From Membranipora membranacea (lineage: Eukaryota; Bryozoa; Gymnolaemata; Cheilostomatida; Membraniporidae), in assembly GCA_914767715.1 (NCBI GenBank), contig OU612069.1, positions 26,225,387 through 26,289,386 of the forward strand: DNA of 64,000 nucleotides. The letters are read 5' to 3'. Positions 60,085-64,000 of this stretch are shown here, one piece after another. The notes beneath the pieces are model-generated. The model saw only the letters and a list, made by a program, of their open reading frames with translations, was not told the origin of the DNA and made no database searches. How positions within the stretch are numbered: the stretch's first letter is position 1; each line of letters starts with the position of its first letter. The translations under genes and the position numbers were made by a program.

Positions 60085-61640
60085 ATTGAATAATAATGCA
60101 ATTGAATCAAATTTATTAGAAATTTTTGTTGGAAAATAGAGTAGAACAGAATATTTAGAAAACCTTTTAATATTTTTAACCTTATATAAATATTTTATAC
60201 GTGTATTTTGTCTCAATTGAATTAAATGGTCAGGGTAGTTAAATAAATAGTCTTAGTCTAAACAGATTAGTTTTATGCTTGTCTGGTTGACACAAATAAT
60301 TGGTAATCACAGCCACTTGACTCTTTAGTAGTCACAATTGTGTATTCAAAGGCAATCCAAAACCTCACGCACTTGTAGACGGCCTTGTCGGCACTTTCAT
60401 GTACTAGATCATAAACAGATATCAAAAGCTGCAATATATATAACTTGTGATGATTTAAATAGACAGTGTATTATAATAACCTTGAATTAAATTTAAGCTA
60501 AAACTTGTGACAAAGTTTAGTGCATTAAGCTCATGTGGAGTAGATAAACAGTGGTGTATTACATTTTTGTCAGGAGATTAATTGATATCGTTCATTGATG
60601 ACCATCAGAATTTATCGGAGCAGTGTATTGTGTATCAGCCTATCGTAGATCAGTGTATCGTTTATCAGTGTATCTTTGAGACCCTTCTGTGGGTTATATA
60701 ATGATTTCATAATTCAAACGAAGGCTTTCAGTGCTAAACTAAATAGAACCCAAAACAAGAAAAGAAAAGAAAAGCCCACTCGCTCATCAGAGTAGAATCG
60801 GAGCAAGCTAACTACACCTTGTTGTGTACACGGCCCAGTCCGTTTCTCACACAAGTCATGATCTAAGGATAACCCAGAGTGCAACAAGCTGCTACAGGTA
60901 ATACCTGAGTCCAACTCAGAAAGGCTAAAGACTGCGTGGATGGCCATCGTCATCAGCACCATTATCTTATCAATTGTACCCATCCAAAGGCCCTTGCTAA
61001 TATAACACAGCCGGTACAACTGTATCTAAACTATGTTGGAAAGATGTTTACCTTAGAGGCTGAACTACGTCTGCCTAATGTGGCAATCTCTCACGCTATT
61101 ATATGTTGGAATGGTGCATTTTAGTAGACATTGTTACGATATATAAACTGCCTCTGCTACACATCTAACTAGAGGCTTGTATATATAGTAATCATGCGTT
61201 TTCTTGAAAGCGAATTTATACACAATATATCATACCTCAGTATATATTTCATTTTAATTACAATTTATTAGATTTAATATCCATTAGCATTTAGGAGGGT
61301 GATTCAGTCCATTGTGGATATTAAGTATACGTAGTAGGCCCATTAGACCATTGGACTTCCACTAGTGTAGGGTAAGTCATTGAGTAATTCTCAGTGTAAC
61401 TCTGCTTCAATTTTATTCGCAAAAAACATTAAGTGGTGCTTAATGCAGGTAATTTAAACCCTGGCTATATATTAGCCTATTTCAAAATACTGACATGTAT
61501 TAATGTTTCAAAGTTATTGAATTATGGTTTATTTAAATAATTATATTGCACTGTTGTGTTGTCACAAGGGCTTACCAAACGTTAGCAGCTTACCAGGGGA
61601 GATAAATCCAAGTAATGTATACAAATTCAACAGATACCCA
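60085..61640. other. Intergenic stretch without recognised features
   Basis: AT-rich, with GTGTATCGTTTATCAGTGTATC-like short direct repeats around 60620-60680. No convincing coding exon, RNA gene or transposon end was seen. Confidence 0.5.
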
Positions 61641-61643
61641 GTC

Positions 61644-62157
61644 ATAAACGCATCGTTCCCATGCAGTTTAGAGACTAGATTTGATTTTAAGAAAATGGAA
61701 TACAACAGTGCAAAATAGAATTGCACACAATTTGAAGCCACACAGAGTGTTAGCAAACAAATCGCAAGGCATTTTTTTTCCATATGATGCCAGTATTCTT
61801 GCAAATTACTCTCTAGTAAAGTAGCTGTAGTTACTGTGCAGTTACCATATTGGAAAAAACTGTGTTGCTTTGTATGCACCATTTATGCCTCTCCGTGGCC
61901 ATAAACGCATTATTCCCATGCGGTCTAGAGACTAGATTTGATTTTAAGAAAATGAGATAAGACAGTGCAAAATAGAATTGCACACAATTTGGAGCCACAC
62001 AGAGTGTAGCAAACAAATGGCAAAGCATTTTATCACATATGATGCCAGTATTCTTGCAAATTATTCTCTAGTAAAGTAGCTGCAGTTACTGCGTAGTTAC
62101 CATATTGGAAAAAACTGTGTTGCTTTATATGCACCATTTATGCATCTAAAAGATATT
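61644..62157. repeat. 257-bp tandem duplication
   Basis: Two adjacent copies (61644-61900 and 61901 to about 62157), starting ATAAACGCAT and ending ATGCACCATTTATGC, highly similar with small indels. No coding capacity recognised. Confidence 0.9.
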
Positions 62158-62845
62158 GAATGTTAAACGTGTACCATGCAACACAGAAACAATCCAATTG
62201 CGACATTGGAAACATGTTGCCGCATACAATGTGCCCGCTGGGATATGCATGACGGCCACCTTATATGCTCGACGAGCTTGAGTTCAGGGCAAACAACTGC
62301 TTGAAAATGTCGTGTCACAGCAAGAGTTTGTCAATAAAGCCGTCCAATTAGTGTAATCAGGTGTAATTATGTTAAATTAATATTGGAGTTGTGCCCCTTA
62401 TTTCTGGTATGGGACAATTCATTCTGTTTCGCAACAAGGATATTTGTCCAATCAGCGATGCTTAAATCACAACCAAAATTTAGCGAGTAAGACAATTCAC
62501 TTTGCTGGTAAATCTATGTATGATTTTCACAAGGGAGGGATTTATTCCACAAAGTCTGTCGAGCGGAACCAAAGGAGGAGAATGCAGAGCTTGGAGTCTG
62601 GACATTGATTAACCGTGTGATACATGGTTGGATGCTAATACTAGGTGGCTCAACTTAGCCCAATGCTAAGGTTTTAATCAGTATACAATAAGGTTTGGAT
62701 GTAAATAATAATTACCAGATCAGGGATGGATGATGAGTCTGTCAGTCAGCATGTGTCCAGGTGAGAGAGTGATTGGAATGGATACCAATATTGTATGATT
62801 AGTATGTAACCTTGTTAGGTCTGGTAGATAGAGCTAGTGAAAAGT

Positions 62846-62969
62846 GTTACTTACTCGCCTCTCATGGTACTCATATTGAGCTCATACAGATGGTATACAG
62901 GCCATTATAATGGCCTGTATACCATCTGTATGAGCTCAATATGAGTACCATGAGAGGCGAGTAAGTAAC
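62846..62969. repeat. Perfect 124-bp palindrome with no spacer
   Basis: 62-bp arms, from GTTACTTACTCGCC outside to GGCCATTATAATGGCC at the centre (between 62907 and 62908), with no mismatch. An independent 14-bp hairpin follows (62976-63009, GTCAAGGAGTAAAA with a 6-nt loop). Confidence 0.98.
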
Positions 62970-63009
62970 CTTCTTGTCAAGGAGTAAAAGTCTTGTTTTA
63001 CTCCTTGAC

Positions 63010-64000
63010 CTTGTTAAGGTCAGTTAAGTGAGCAAGTTAGTAGTAATGGCTTGTAAACCATCTGTATGAGTGTGTGCTCGATATAAGTAGTGGAATACCA
63101 CCAGTCATGGGTTTTCCGGCTAAGCCGATGTGATCCCAGAATACCAGTCAGGGTTTTCCGACTATGTGTCAGCGACAGCCCAGAACGCCCCAGTTCCCAG
63201 AGCTATGGCAATGTTTGCAACCCACCTTTTCCAAGTTTTAACTTAACATGTTTGCTATTTTACTGACTGGAGGAGATAATGACTGCAATATATACAGTTG
63301 GGAATATCATTCAGTACCAGTACTATGCTGCAGTCGGTTTAATCTTTAGCTCCTGGGCTCTTTTGTTTTGACTGACCAGGTTGTATTCGTTACTCTTTGT
63401 CCGCTTACTCCGCTCGATGAGATGATTATGTGCCAGTGATGTCAGAGGGGCACATGATGAGGGCGATAGTGTACTGATGTGCTTTATTGGCGGAGCTGAT
63501 AGTGTATAAATCATATTATCTTTGCTGTGCTACTCTTTGCAAATTTTTTTATAAAAAATGGATTGATTGTAGGGGAGAGTGGTGAGGGTTGGGCCACTTT
63601 ATAGTTTTTGACAGTAATATCTAACCAAATCCCATTACAGCATTAATATTCAGACTTGAGGTAGATTAAGGCGTGCTGCACACAATTTAAGTTTTAGGAA
63701 AGTTAAAGATTCCGGGAAATTCTACCTATTGGGAATTGATAGAAACGGCCCAATTCTGCCTCATGATGGTGAGTGTCGGACCACAATGTAAATATTAGTA
63801 AGATTTCAAGTTTAATAAATTTATTTGTCAATTAAAAAGTGATTGCAACAAGCCATGAGTTAGATGGAGCATATAATTATGCTTATTGCACATTGTGAAT
63901 GCTTAAGTCAATATCAAATATGACAGCTTGTACACATCTGCTTGATCCTCCCACACTGACAGGCATGCCTAGGATGAGCACCACTGAATCAGCTGCTACT
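63010..64000. other. Right edge of window, no gene recognised
   Basis: Holds a short imperfect direct repeat (63098-63140 and 63141-63185 share ATACCA, CAGTCA, GGGTTTTCCG). No exon, RNA gene or transposon terminus could be supported. Confidence 0.45.

Noticed and set aside
60714-61019. Minus-strand ORF of 101 codons
   Set aside because: No recognisable domain, hydrophobic low-complexity end, no splice context; likely chance.

Overview
This is a eukaryotic, almost certainly invertebrate-animal, genomic window: AT-rich, with protein genes split into many short exons by GT-AG introns, and dense with decayed DNA transposons, non-LTR retrotransposon fragments and tRNA-derived SINE-like repeats. 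The phylum cannot be fixed from sequence alone. Three host genes were reconstructed exon by exon; every junction quoted keeps the reading frame.

Layout. (1) 140-13749, minus: the first 17 coding exons of an importin-5 (IPO5/RanBP5-type) karyopherin beta; the 3' part runs off the window start. Its introns carry two MITE families, a third MITE, and a seven-fold 101-bp tandem amplification of one exon's 5' half with its splice acceptor (4207-4913). (2) 13750-18893: intergenic, with a 5'-truncated non-LTR reverse transcriptase, an RTE-like tail, a MITE and a tRNA-derived SINE. (3) 18949-23481, plus: a nine-exon POT/SLC15-like transporter of about 538 aa. (4) 23630-56803, minus: a full-size ABCA-type ABC transporter, at least 27 coding exons and about 1554 aa recovered, convergent with the SLC15-like gene; the stop codons are 148 bp apart and poly(A) hexamers on both strands overlap. 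(5) 56804-64000: no host gene recognised; one unassigned ORF (59176-60000), a 257-bp tandem duplication and a perfect 124-bp palindrome.

The ABCA introns act as a transposon reservoir: a 3.1-kb P-superfamily element with 8-bp target duplication and a broken THAP transposase (25511-28615), a 3.2-kb hAT-like element (37580-40814), a TTAA-flanked foldback with nested SINE (44432-45900), and a roughly 9.45-kb foldback with arms of nearly 3 kb capped by minisatellite arrays (46541-55993), itself interrupted by an RTE-type LINE. The ABCA protein is unusual for the family: both large extracellular domains are reduced to about 30-40 residues, while the TM11-TM12 loop is enlarged and cysteine-rich.

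Functionally, IPO5 is a nuclear import receptor, the SLC15-like protein a predicted membrane (perhaps lysosomal) oligopeptide/histidine-type carrier, and ABCA a predicted lipid exporter/flippase. Nothing suggests that they form one pathway; they are neighbours in a repeat-rich locus.
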